Below are positions 7,518 to 15,067 of a stretch of 29,322 bases of DNA, one piece after another. The position numbers were made by a program, and so were the translations under genes. Each line of letters opens with the position of its first letter. Within the stretch, counting starts at the first letter, position 1. Below the pieces are notes generated by a model. That model had not been told where the DNA came from, searched no databases, and worked only from the letters and a program-made list of their open reading frames with translations. This DNA is from JAZGDL01 sp036477795 (GTDB taxonomy: Bacteria; Planctomycetota; Phycisphaerae; UBA1845): NCBI GenBank assembly GCA_036477795.1, contig JAZGDL010000401.1, positions 1 through 29,322 on the forward strand. The letters run 5' to 3'.

Positions 7518-8207
7518 TTAGGATGATTCTTGCTTATCCTTTCGGGGGCGCCCGCGAGGCCGAAGCGTGCTATCTAGTCCCAGGCGATTGGCGACGCGGG
7601 CCTTCCAGGTCTCGTCACCCAGGGGCACCCCCCGTGTGACCGACTGCCGAACACATCGCAACGCCTCCTCGCCCATCGCCCGATTCACGCCCGCCAGCCA
7701 GTTCCGCGGGCGGTCCACAGGCCAGGGCCGCAGCCGGCGATTCAACGCCGAACTGCGGCGCCGCCGAACCCACAGGCTGCTCCAACGCCAGGCCTCCGCT
7801 CGCTTCACCAACTTCGCCCGCCAGGCGTTGGCCTCCACGTACCCACACACCGTCAGAAAATGCGCGCCCTTTTGCACCGGAAAGCTCTTGAACCGGCCCT
7901 GATACACCGCTCCCTCGCCCACCGTCTGCGTGTGGGCATGCCAGCGATGCGTGTGCGTCACCGTCAACCACTGCATCCACGTGGACAGGTCTGTCCGCCT
8001 GCCTGCCTGCACGACCAAATGCCAGTGGTTGGGCATCAGGCACCACGCCAGCAGGCCCGGCGCCTCCGGACGCTCCAGCGACTCAGCCAGCACCTGCTCG
8101 AAACCGAGATAATCATCATTCTCCCGAAACAGAGGCAGGCCCATCGCTCGCCGATTCAAAACGTGATAGGCGAGGCCCGGCTGCGTTATGCGTGGCGATC
8201 GTCCCAT
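7518..8207 (-). CDS. REP-associated tyrosine transposase (RAYT, Y1_Tnp family)
   Basis: Single-domain HUH-type nuclease related to IS200/IS605 TnpA. It shows the family opening RSPRITQPGLAYHVLNRR, the metal-binding HxH in LMPNHWHLVV, then YQGRFKSFPVQK and GYVEANAWRAKLV, which carries the catalytic-type Tyr, and WRWSSLW. The C-terminus has the basic GRPRK motif. About 229 residues and uninterrupted, so probably functional. ATG at 8207 follows GGTAGG at suitable spacing; a TTG six bases earlier is less likely. No partner IS ends were found next to it, which fits RAYT genes that act on dispersed REP palindromes. The CCCACGG palindromes at 20.3, 20.8 and 26.3 kb are candidate substrates. Confidence 0.88.
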   Translation of the reverse strand: MGRSPRITQPGLAYHVLNRRAMGLPLFRENDDYLGFEQVLAESLERPEAPGLLAWCLMPNHWHLVVQAGRRTDLSTWMQWLTVTHTHRWHAHTQTVGEGAVYQGRFKSFPVQKGAHFLTVCGYVEANAWRAKLVKRAEAWRWSSLWVRRRRSSALNRRLRPWPVDRPRNWLAGVNRAMGEEALRCVRQSVTRGVPLGDETWKARVANRLGLDSTLRPRGRPRKDKQESS

Positions 8208-8255
8208 GCCCAAAGCCTACCGAGGCCGCTCATGATGTCAAGAAACTAATCCTGA

Positions 8256-8444
8256 CACCTTTTCCCGGGTCGGCGTAAACGGCTGCGGGAGAAGCTGATC
8301 AAGATCGGTGCGAAAGTCGTTCGGCACGCCAAGTACGTGACGTTTCAGATGGCCGAAGTCGCGGTGCCACGTGAGTTGTTCGCAGCGATCTTGGAGCGGA
8401 TTCGGCGATTCGGTGTGCCGCCGCCGTTGGTGCAGCGTGAGTGA
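8256..8444 (+). pseudogene. C-terminal remnant of an IS1380-like (DDE) transposase
   Basis: In the frame ending with TGA at 8442-8444 the translation reads GRRKRLREKLIKIGAKVVRH, then YVTFQMAEVAVPRELFAAIL. This resembles the extreme C-terminus of IS1380-group transposases. There is no start, and a stop codon at 8253 closes the frame. The rest of the transposase has been lost up to the RAYT boundary. Family call is from memory of the motif. Confidence 0.55.
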
Positions 8445-8601
8445 CCATCGCGATCGAGCGAAACGTTGATGATTCGAGTGGGGCACGGGTTGACGCTGCG
8501 CGGAAACGGGCCGGAATCGTTGTCCGGGAGGCATCACGGGCAGGATTGGCACGATGGAGCAGCCACGCAGGGACGAATCTCGGCAAGAGAGGTCGTTTCG
8601 C
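8445..8601. other. Probable IS remnant flank with imperfect inverted repeat
   Basis: CGAGCGAAACG near 8454-8464 is matched in inverted, imperfect form by CGTTTCGCTTGAATCG near 8594-8609. The stretch between has no gene. It may be the eroded right end of the IS1380-like element, now next to the promoter of the following gene. Confidence 0.3.
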
Positions 8602-8630
8602 TTGAATCGAGCGGTTCGTTCGGATACAAT
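8602..8630 (+). promoter_or_regulatory. Sigma70-like promoter of the secreted Cys-rich protein gene
   Basis: TTGAAT (8602-8607), a 17-base spacer and TACAAT (8625-8630): 4/6 and 5/6 matches to consensus at ideal spacing. The start of transcription would be near 8637, giving a leader of about 100 bases. Confidence 0.55.
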
Positions 8631-8670
8631 TACGTGAACTCTGATAACTGGGAAATGCCGGATTGAACGT

Positions 8671-8705
8671 CGACAGGCAGACTTGCTGAGGGCAAGTCTC
8701 TGTCG
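8671..8705 (+). promoter_or_regulatory. Stem-loop in the 5' leader
   Basis: CGACAG plus AGACTTGC on the left pairs with GCAAGTCT plus CTGTCG on the right, giving 14 base pairs with a two-base bulge (GC) and a short loop. It ends 17 bases before the ribosome site at 8723. It could stabilise the mRNA or modulate initiation. Confidence 0.5.
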
Positions 8706-8735
8706 ATAATCAAGGTTCCCATGGGAGTGAGAGCA

Positions 8736-10937
8736 ATGCCATTCGACAGGACAATCGTTGGTAAGGGCTCGCGCGCCGCGGGTCCGGTAATCCTGAGTTT
8801 CGTATGGGCGGGTACGTTCGTCGTGTCCTCTGATACGGTGCTCGGAACGGTCATTTTGATCGATGACAACCGGTTCGTGAGCGCGGAGGCGACCGCGGTG
8901 GGGATGACGGATTCGGATACGGAGTCGGCGCCGGTTTTCGGGGCGTCGTGGATGGATTCCGTCAGCGCAAATATTTCGGAGGATAATCTGGGATGGGCAT
9001 CGGCTTCGGCAAGTCAAGACTCGATGATTACACAGAATGGTTCACTTTCATTGAATGTGTTGGGAAGTGTGTCGGGATTGGGAGGATCCCGCTTCGACGT
9101 TCCCGGCCGTGGAATTGGAACAAGTTTTCTGGGATTGGCGTTTACGATCGACCAGCCGTCGGATTGGTCTCTCTCCGGCACACTAGGCCGGGGACCTGGT
9201 CGTGGCGTGCTGGACCAGACGGTCATCCTAAGTGGTGACAGTGGAGAGGTATTCAGCGTGACGGGCCCCCCGAATGATGATCCGAATCAGCCGACTTCCC
9301 TGTCGATCGACGCGAGCGGGTTGCTCATGCCCGGCGAAACATACTTCTTCATAATCAGTTCGGAGGCGCTAAGTGGAACGCCTCTTCTGGTTACCACATC
9401 CTCCGTGACCGGCTCGTATTCGCTCAACTTCTCGGTCATCCCCGTGCCGTGCGCGGCGTTCCCTGATGCCGACCACGACGGGGACGTCTGGGGCGAGAAT
9501 GTTGGGTGGATCAACCTCAATGACGCTACCCACTTCGTCGCTGGCGTATTTGACGTGTCGTGCGATGATGGCAATCCGTGCACAGAGGACATCTGCGTGG
9601 ACGGTAAGTGCGTGCACACGCCTGTCAACTGCACGGACACATTTTGCGCCGACTACGAGTGCCATCCTGCCGGTGCAGAGGGCAATTGCGATTCTGTGAC
9701 GCCACAGCACGAGGGAGAGGCCTGCGACGACGCCGATCCATGCAACACGGGCGAGGCGTGCCAGGCGGGTGCTTGCTTGGGTGGTTCAGCGGTTACATGT
9801 ACGGACCCGAATCCTGATGACTGCGCGTCCCCGGTCTGCGATGCTGCTGGTTCGGAAGGCAACTGCAACGGGTCGGCGAACGAGCCCGACGACACGCCCT
9901 GCGACGACGGCCTGTTCTGCAACGAGAATGAGACCTGTCAGGCGGGCTCATGCACCGGAGGCAACGCGGTCGATTGCAGCGGTCTGAGCGACCAATGCAA
10001 CAACGGCGTCTGCGACGATGACTTGGACCAGTGCGTGCCCGATCCCGCGCCCCACGAGGGCGATCCCTGCGACGACGGGCTCTACTGCAACGAGAACGAG
10101 ACATGTCAGGCCGGATCGTGCACAGGCGGCAACGACCCGTGCCCCGGTCACTGCGACGAGGTGAACGACGAATGCCTAGGGGCGTGCTGCCTTGGGAGTG
10201 GCTGTTTGCAGAATCAAACCCAAGAGTTCTGTGAGAACGCGCTTGGGGGCTTGCACGCTGGTGGCGGGACCGATTGTGACGACATGCCACCGCCGTGCGA
10301 TTTTGGAGCCTGCTGCACATCCGAGGAGTGTGTCGATGTCTTCCAGGTTGCCTGCAAGGCCAATGGGGGGGCATTCCAGGGTCTTGGAGTTGCGTGCGAT
10401 CCGAACCCGTGTCCCGGTGCTTGCTGTCAACCGGATGGTACTTGTGATACGACGACAGAGGATGTGTGTACCGGAAGCTGGTTAGGTGTCGGAACGGCGT
10501 GCGACCCGAATCCCTGCCACGGCGCCTGCTGCGTCAATGGCGAGTGCGTTCTTGACCAGACAGAGGAGGATTGCCTGAGCGTACCTGGTCAATGGGCGGG
10601 ACCTGAAACCGATTGTGCAGACCCACTCTTGTGCGTAAACGGCGCCTGTTGCATTGGCGCTGCTTGCGTGGACAACCCGGAGTCCAACTGTCTCAGCGTG
10701 GACGGCTACTGGTTGGGATTGTTCACTGCCTGCGAGACTGGGACATGCGTATCGTGTGACACGGGCGATGCGGATGCAGACGAAGACGTGGACTTGAGGG
10801 ACTTCGCGGCGTTCCAGACTTGCTTCGGTGCCCGTTACGCTTTTCCTTGCGACTGCCTTGACATAGACAGTGATGGTAACGTTGACCTGGACGACTACGC
10901 TGAGTTTGTTGCGCGGGTGACCGGTCCGTATCCGTAG
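8736..10937 (+). CDS. Secreted Cys-rich modular protein with dockerin-like C-terminus
   Basis: About 733 residues. A hydrophobic N-terminal segment (GPVILSFVWAGTFVVSS) suggests export. Residues about 30-235 are a beta-rich domain without Cys. Next comes a single copy of the VWGENVGWINL motif, then CDDGxxC/CxAGxC modules (about 275-475). Five GACC modules of roughly 35 residues follow. The C-terminus has two Asp-rich EF-hand-like loops (DADADEDVDLRDFAAF and DIDSDGNVDLDDYAEF), which resemble dockerin type I and probably bind calcium. ATG at 8736 is chosen because GGGAGTGAGAG lies just upstream; ATG at 8721 has no such site. Likely cell-surface or extracellular. Its function is unknown; this architecture is common in uncultured planctomycetes. 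Confidence 0.75.
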   Translation: MPFDRTIVGKGSRAAGPVILSFVWAGTFVVSSDTVLGTVILIDDNRFVSAEATAVGMTDSDTESAPVFGASWMDSVSANISEDNLGWASASASQDSMITQNGSLSLNVLGSVSGLGGSRFDVPGRGIGTSFLGLAFTIDQPSDWSLSGTLGRGPGRGVLDQTVILSGDSGEVFSVTGPPNDDPNQPTSLSIDASGLLMPGETYFFIISSEALSGTPLLVTTSSVTGSYSLNFSVIPVPCAAFPDADHDGDVWGENVGWINLNDATHFVAGVFDVSCDDGNPCTEDICVDGKCVHTPVNCTDTFCADYECHPAGAEGNCDSVTPQHEGEACDDADPCNTGEACQAGACLGGSAVTCTDPNPDDCASPVCDAAGSEGNCNGSANEPDDTPCDDGLFCNENETCQAGSCTGGNAVDCSGLSDQCNNGVCDDDLDQCVPDPAPHEGDPCDDGLYCNENETCQAGSCTGGNDPCPGHCDEVNDECLGACCLGSGCLQNQTQEFCENALGGLHAGGGTDCDDMPPPCDFGACCTSEECVDVFQVACKANGGAFQGLGVACDPNPCPGACCQPDGTCDTTTEDVCTGSWLGVGTACDPNPCHGACCVNGECVLDQTEEDCLSVPGQWAGPETDCADPLLCVNGACCIGAACVDNPESNCLSVDGYWLGLFTACETGTCVSCDTGDADADEDVDLRDFAAFQTCFGARYAFPCDCLDIDSDGNVDLDDYAEFVARVTGPYP

Positions 10938-11130
10938 AGTGCACGACATCGCGCTGTCTGCGTCGGCTGCCTGAAGCTGGAAGAGGCGAAACGGGTCTGG
11001 GACGAGAGCCGCCGCGGTGCCTTTGTAGTGCGATTCATCGCGCCGAGCCACGCGGACAAGGTCGTTGCCGTAGCGGCGTTTGCCAATAGCTCCAGGGTGT
11101 ATTCGGGGGACAGCCACGTTCTCTCCGCGG

Positions 11131-11622
11131 TTGTGGGGGGCGCGGGCCGGGCTTGCGGGGGGTGAGGTCTCGGCCGGTGCGCGATTCGATATGTCGCACG
11201 TAGGCCGTGTCTCCGCAGGGGCGGGCGGTACGCGTCTTCTTCCGCAGGAAGTCCGCTTGCTGTTGGCCGCCGCGAGGGTGCGATCGCCAACGCGATTCCA
11301 TCCCGAGCAAGTCTCGCCGCCGTACCAGCGCGTCAGACTTCCGCAGGCCGACATGAAAACGTGCGCTCGACCATCGGTAGTCCCAAGCCCGTGCGCACAT
11401 CTTCGCCCGGACCGGGTTCAACTCGACATACGCAACTGCAGCCGGAAAGTAAGGCTCGCCCATCACGCACGAGTGGAACCGGCCTTGGAACCGGTAGCCG
11501 CGTTTCTTCTGGCGGAAGTTGATCATGGGCGTGTAGCGTTGATGGACCTGCCCGATCGCCGCGGCTAAGCCGTCTTTGGTTTCGGGTACGCCGATAAGGT
11601 GGATGTGGTATAATCGCAGCCG
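11131..11622 (-). pseudogene. Decayed second RAYT transposase
   Basis: HIHLIGVPETKDGLAAAIG, then YRFQGRFHSCV, then AVAYVELNPVRAKM and YRWSSARFH are the middle and C-terminal motifs of a Y1 transposase. TGRDLTPRKPGPRP is its basic tail. The N-terminal third, with the usual start and most of the MPNHxH strand, is missing or scrambled; only HxH (HIH) remains. The reading frame continues into unrelated sequence at both ends. It belongs to a different RAYT subgroup from the intact gene at 7518. Confidence 0.7.
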
Positions 11623-11827
11623 AGCCGCGACCCTGAGGGGTGAAGGCGACCAAGGCGGTAGCCTGAACGAGGCGGTAGCCCGAAGGGAGCGGTCCGTGGG
11701 ATGGAGATCGCAGAGCTCTACAAGAGATTGACTATTGTTTGGGAAAAGGCACGAAGGCACGGAGGGGGGACGATTGCGGATTGGGGATTCTCCCTCGTCC
11801 CTCTCGTGCTGACCACGGATTCCGGGT
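11623..11827. other. Region upstream of hemL
   Basis: Holds a short direct repeat (GGCGGTAGCC at about 11654 and 11671), probably part of the RAYT remnant, and the repeat tract listed separately. No convincing hemL promoter or ribosome site was seen. Confidence 0.35.
11746..11809. repeat. Short-period repeat tract (GAAGGCAC plus GATTGGG modules)
   Basis: AAGGCACGAAGGCACGGAGG is followed by GATTGCGGATTGGGGATT and then CCTCGTCCCTC. Same two modules as the tracts at 14.1, 14.9, 20.4 and 26.7 kb. Confidence 0.75.
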
Positions 11828-13183
11828 ATGAATACGTACGTGTCAACTGAGAGTCAGCGCCGACGTTCCGCGGTGCTGCATCAACGAGCCTGTGAGTTAT
11901 TAGTCGGGGGAGTGAACAGCCCGGTGCGGGCCTTTCGCGCGGTTGGTGGGAAGCCGGTATTCGTCGATCGGGCCCAAGGGCCATACATCTTCGACGTGGA
12001 CCAAACGCGGTACGTGGACCTGGTGGGCAGTTGGGGACCGGCCATCGTCGGGCATGCCCATCCTGACGTTGTCCAAGCCGTGCAAGGAGCCGCGGCCAAA
12101 GGGCTGAGCTTCGGGGCGTGCTGTGCGCCGGAGGTGGAGCTGGCGGAGATCATCGTCGGCGCCTTGGAGTCGGCGGATATGGTGCGCCTGGTCAACAGCG
12201 GCACCGAAGCGACCATGAGCGCCATCCGCCTGGCCCGGGCGGCGACGGACAGAACCAAGATTGTGAAGTTTCTGGGTTGCTACCACGGACACGTTGACGC
12301 GCTGTTGGTGGCGGCGGGGTCGGGAGCGGCGACATTCGGCGTGCCCGATTCAGCCGGCGTGCCCGCGTCCGTGGCTGAGACCACACTCCTGGCTGCGTAT
12401 AACGACCTCGAAGCCGTCGAACGGATCATGAGTGAGCAGGGCAGCCAGGTGGCTGCCATATTCGTCGAGCCGATCGCCGGCAACATGGGGTACGTGACGC
12501 CGGTGGACGGCTTCCTCGAAGGGCTGCGCTCGCTTTGCGACCGGTATGGCAGCCTGCTCGTCTTCGATGAAGTAATGACCGGTTTCCGCGTCGCCTGGGG
12601 CGGATTCCAAAACGTCTGCGGGATCACGCCCGATCTGACCTGCCTGGGCAAAGTGATCGGCGGCGGGATGCCGGTGGCGGCCTACTGCGGCCCCAAAGAG
12701 CTAATGGCCAAGATCAGTCCGCTAGGCCCAGCCTATCAGGCGGGCACGCTGAGCGGTAACCCGATCGGAATGGCAGCCGGGATCGCCACGCTGAGGATCT
12801 GTCAGGAAGATGGATTCTACGAGGCCCTCTACGCCAAGGCCTCTCGCCTGGCGGAGGGACTTCGCAGCGCCGCGGCGGAAGCCGGCGTCACCGTGCAGAC
12901 CGGCGCGATGGGCGGCATGTTGGGGATGGCCATCCTGGATCGCCCCGTTCGAAACTTCGCCGACGCAAAGGCGGCTGACCACGATCGTTTCGCCAAGTTC
13001 TTCCGGGCCATGCTGGACCGCGGGGTATGGCTTCCGCCGTCGGGGTACGAAGCCATGTTCGTCTCGGCGGCACACGACGACGCAGACATCACCAGCGTCA
13101 TTGATGCCGCCAGGGAAAGCTTCAGGTTCTGCGGTGTCGCGCGCGACACCGTTAACCATGATGGTCGGATCGCCACCTCATGA
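11828..13183 (+). CDS. hemL: Glutamate-1-semialdehyde 2,1-aminomutase
   Basis: PLP enzyme that converts glutamate-1-semialdehyde to 5-aminolevulinate in the C5 route to tetrapyrroles. Clear family motifs: LLVGGVNSPVRAFRAVGG near the N-terminus, VNSGTEATMSAIRLAR at 122-137, GCYHGHVDALLV, FVEPIAGNMG, LVFDEVMTGFR at 244-254, and the PLP lysine in GKVIGGGMPV at Lys275. TLSGNPIGMAAG is also present. 451 residues is slightly longer than the usual 425-435, with a short extra C-terminal tail. ATG 11828 is a fair start, though no good ribosome site precedes it. Its stop overlaps the hemC start in ATGA, indicating translational coupling. Confidence 0.96.
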   Translation: MNTYVSTESQRRRSAVLHQRACELLVGGVNSPVRAFRAVGGKPVFVDRAQGPYIFDVDQTRYVDLVGSWGPAIVGHAHPDVVQAVQGAAAKGLSFGACCAPEVELAEIIVGALESADMVRLVNSGTEATMSAIRLARAATDRTKIVKFLGCYHGHVDALLVAAGSGAATFGVPDSAGVPASVAETTLLAAYNDLEAVERIMSEQGSQVAAIFVEPIAGNMGYVTPVDGFLEGLRSLCDRYGSLLVFDEVMTGFRVAWGGFQNVCGITPDLTCLGKVIGGGMPVAAYCGPKELMAKISPLGPAYQAGTLSGNPIGMAAGIATLRICQEDGFYEALYAKASRLAEGLRSAAAEAGVTVQTGAMGGMLGMAILDRPVRNFADAKAADHDRFAKFFRAMLDRGVWLPPSGYEAMFVSAAHDDADITSVIDAARESFRFCGVARDTVNHDGRIATS

Positions 13184-14118
13184 CCACGCTTCGAGTCGGC
13201 ACCCGCGGCAGTGAGTTGGCCTTGCGGCAGACCAGGTGGGTATGCGATCAGCTTCGCGGGGCGCATCCGTCGCTGAACATCGAGCAGGTCATCATCAAGA
13301 CCCACGGCGACATGTTGACCGATCAGAACGTAGGGTCCGCCGTGCGGACCACTCCCTGGCCGGTGGGGGCGTTCGTCACCGCGTTGGAGCAGGCCTTGCT
13401 GGAAGAACGCGTCGATCTTGCGGTTCACAGTTTCAAGGACCTGCAAACCGCCGAGACTGAAGGGCTGACAATTGCAGCCACGCCGCAGCGGGAGGTTGTT
13501 CACGACGTGCTGCTGACCCGTGAAGCCACTCGTCTGGAAGACCTGCCGGCCAAGGCCCGCATCGGTACCAACAGTCCACGGCGGGCGGCGCAACTGCTGC
13601 GCGTGGGCGATTTCGAGATCGTCCCCATACGGGGCAACGTGCCCACGCGCATCGCCAAGATCGAACGGGAGAACTTGGACGGTGTGGTTCTGGCGGCTGC
13701 GGGCCTGAAGAGATTGGGCATCGATCACCCGCGCGTGATCGAGCTTCCCACGGATCGGTTCGTCCCCGCGCCGGCCCAGGGTGCCCTGGCTGTGCAGACG
13801 CGAACAGAGACTGAAGCAGCCGATCTGGCAGCCGTACTGGATCATCCGCCGACGCGAAAAGCGGTGACGGCGGAACGCACCTTTTTGCGCGCGATCAACG
13901 CCGGCTGCCATACGCCGGTGGGTGCCTTGGGGTCCGTTGACGGTGAGACGGTAACGCTTCATGCACGGCTCTTCACCGACGACTACGCCCGTGACGTCGA
14001 TGGCACCGAAACGGGCAGCGATCCAAACGCCGTCGGCAAGATGCTTGCTGATCGATTGTTGCGCGAGCTCGAAGGAAGGCACGAAGTGACGGAGGGACTA
14101 GGGGACGGAGGGACATAG
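13180..14118 (+). CDS. hemC: Porphobilinogen deaminase (hydroxymethylbilane synthase)
   Basis: Polymerises four porphobilinogens into hydroxymethylbilane. RVGTRGSELALRQTRWV opens the protein. The catalytic Asp lies in VHSFKD (Asp87) and the Arg cluster in GTNSPRRAAQL. The dipyrromethane cofactor Cys is Cys243 in INAGCHTPVGALG. Length 312 is normal. The last 15 or so residues (after RELEGRH) are encoded by the GACGGAGG repeat tract, which supplies the TAG stop, so the native C-terminus has been replaced. Overlaps hemL by four bases and runs on to hemD. A hemB gene is not in the window. Confidence 0.96.
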   Translation: MTTLRVGTRGSELALRQTRWVCDQLRGAHPSLNIEQVIIKTHGDMLTDQNVGSAVRTTPWPVGAFVTALEQALLEERVDLAVHSFKDLQTAETEGLTIAATPQREVVHDVLLTREATRLEDLPAKARIGTNSPRRAAQLLRVGDFEIVPIRGNVPTRIAKIERENLDGVVLAAAGLKRLGIDHPRVIELPTDRFVPAPAQGALAVQTRTETEAADLAAVLDHPPTRKAVTAERTFLRAINAGCHTPVGALGSVDGETVTLHARLFTDDYARDVDGTETGSDPNAVGKMLADRLLRELEGRHEVTEGLGDGGT

Positions 14119-14211
14119 TGACGGAAATGAACAATCCGCAATCCGCAATCCCCAATCCGCAATCCCCAATCTCCAATCGTCAATCGTCAATCGTCAATCG
14201 TCAATCGTTAG
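14084..14211. repeat. Left arm of inverted repeat flanking hemD; short-period tract
   Basis: GACGGAGGGACTA-type 8-mers (14089-14125), then AATGAACAATCCGC, then CAATCCC and CAATCGT 7-mers to about 14209. About 57 bases from 14089 match the reverse complement of 14920-14980 with only a few differences. The tract covers the end of hemC and all the hemC-hemD gap. Confidence 0.85.
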
Positions 14212-14213
14212 GC

Positions 14214-14870
14214 ATGAGAGTCTGGGTAACGCGCGACGAAGCCGGCGACGGACCGCTTTCGACCGCTCTGCGCGAGCGTGGACTGGACGCCGTTCTTGAG
14301 CCGGTTCTAAAAAGGCGGATCGTTGCCGACGCCCTCGATATCATCAGCCGACTTGGCTCCGACGATTGGCTGGTGTTGACCAGTCCCTTCGCCATCGAGG
14401 CGGCGGTGTGTGATGCGGCACGCGTCCCGCGGGTGGCGGTTGTGGGCGAGCCCTCCCGGCAAGCAGCCGTAGCCCACGGCATGCGGGTTGAACTGGTAGG
14501 CTCCGGCGACGGAGACAGTTTGTTCGAGGAACTGCGTTCAAAGGTGACCAGCGGAACGGTGTGCTACGCGCGTTCCGCAAAGGCCCGTCCGCGCGACCCT
14601 TGGCCTGGGATTGAGATGCAGTGCCCGGTCCTGTACGAAACCGTCACGCGCGATTTCGACCGCAGCGTAGTCGAACGGGTCGACGTCGTATCGGTAGCCA
14701 GCCCCTCAGGCGTGCGGGCGGTGGGTCCGGTGGATTTGCCCTTTGCCAGCATAGGCCCCACCACCTCCGCCGCTCTCCGCAAGATCGGGCACGAGCCGTG
14801 GGTGGAAGCGCCCACACCGAGTTTCGATGCCCTGGCGACGGCCATCGCCGCTCGTGCGTCATCGAGTTGA
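14214..14870 (+). CDS. hemD: Uroporphyrinogen-III synthase
   Basis: Closes and inverts hydroxymethylbilane to uroporphyrinogen III. MRVWVTRDEAGDGPLSTALR is the family N-terminus. The C-terminal half has VASPSGVRAV, then SIGPTTSAALRKIG and EAPTPSFDALATAI. The family is poorly conserved, but these motifs together with position after hemC make the call firm. The frame is open back to GTG 14118, which overlaps the hemC stop. That extension would be a 32-residue Asn/Pro/Gln/Ser-rich tail made only of the repeat tract, so I start at ATG 14214 (about 218 residues). No good ribosome site is visible there, so translation of the repeat-encoded leader from 14118, which has GGAGGG just before it, cannot be excluded. 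Confidence 0.9.
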   Translation: MRVWVTRDEAGDGPLSTALRERGLDAVLEPVLKRRIVADALDIISRLGSDDWLVLTSPFAIEAAVCDAARVPRVAVVGEPSRQAAVAHGMRVELVGSGDGDSLFEELRSKVTSGTVCYARSAKARPRDPWPGIEMQCPVLYETVTRDFDRSVVERVDVVSVASPSGVRAVGPVDLPFASIGPTTSAALRKIGHEPWVEAPTPSFDALATAIAARASSS

Positions 14871-14889
14871 GCCTTCTGGGTGCCGCTGG

Positions 14890-14995
14890 TCACGATTGAC
14901 GATTGGGGATTGACGATTGGGGATTGCGGATTGTTCATTTCCGTCCCTATGTCCGTCCGTCCCTTAGTCCCTCCGTCCCTTCTTCCCTCTCTATT
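14890..14995. repeat. Right arm of inverted repeat flanking hemD
   Basis: Read on the minus strand: AGAAGGGACGGAGGGACTA, then GGGACGGACGGACATAGGG, then AATGAACAATCCGC, then CAATCCCCAATCGTCAATC. It is the same order of modules as the left arm but inverted, and begins about 20 bases past the hemD stop. Confidence 0.85.
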
Positions 14996-15008
14996 CTCGG
15001 TCTAGCGA

Positions 15009-15067
15009 TTGAAAGTTGAAGGTGCCCCTTTCAACCTTCAACTTTCAACTTTCAACCTTCAACTTTG
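15009..15067. repeat. TTCAACT/TTCAACC 7-mer tract overlapping the LEPR gene stop
   Basis: Runs of CAACTTT and CAACCTT heptamers. The TGA stop of the minus-strand LEPR gene (15059-15061) is inside it. Confidence 0.8.
15011..15046. terminator. Hairpin between convergent hemD and the LEPR-XLL gene
   Basis: GAAAGTTGAAGGT (15011-15023) pairs perfectly with ACCTTCAACTTTC (15034-15046) over a 10-base loop. A 13-bp stem between converging genes suggests a bidirectional terminator, built from the repeat heptamer. The stem is AT-rich and no long U-run follows. Confidence 0.5.

Noticed and set aside
14118..14213. N-terminal 32-residue extension of HemD
   Set aside because: Encoded wholly by the repeat tract; family homology begins at ATG 14214. 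Kept as an alternative start only.
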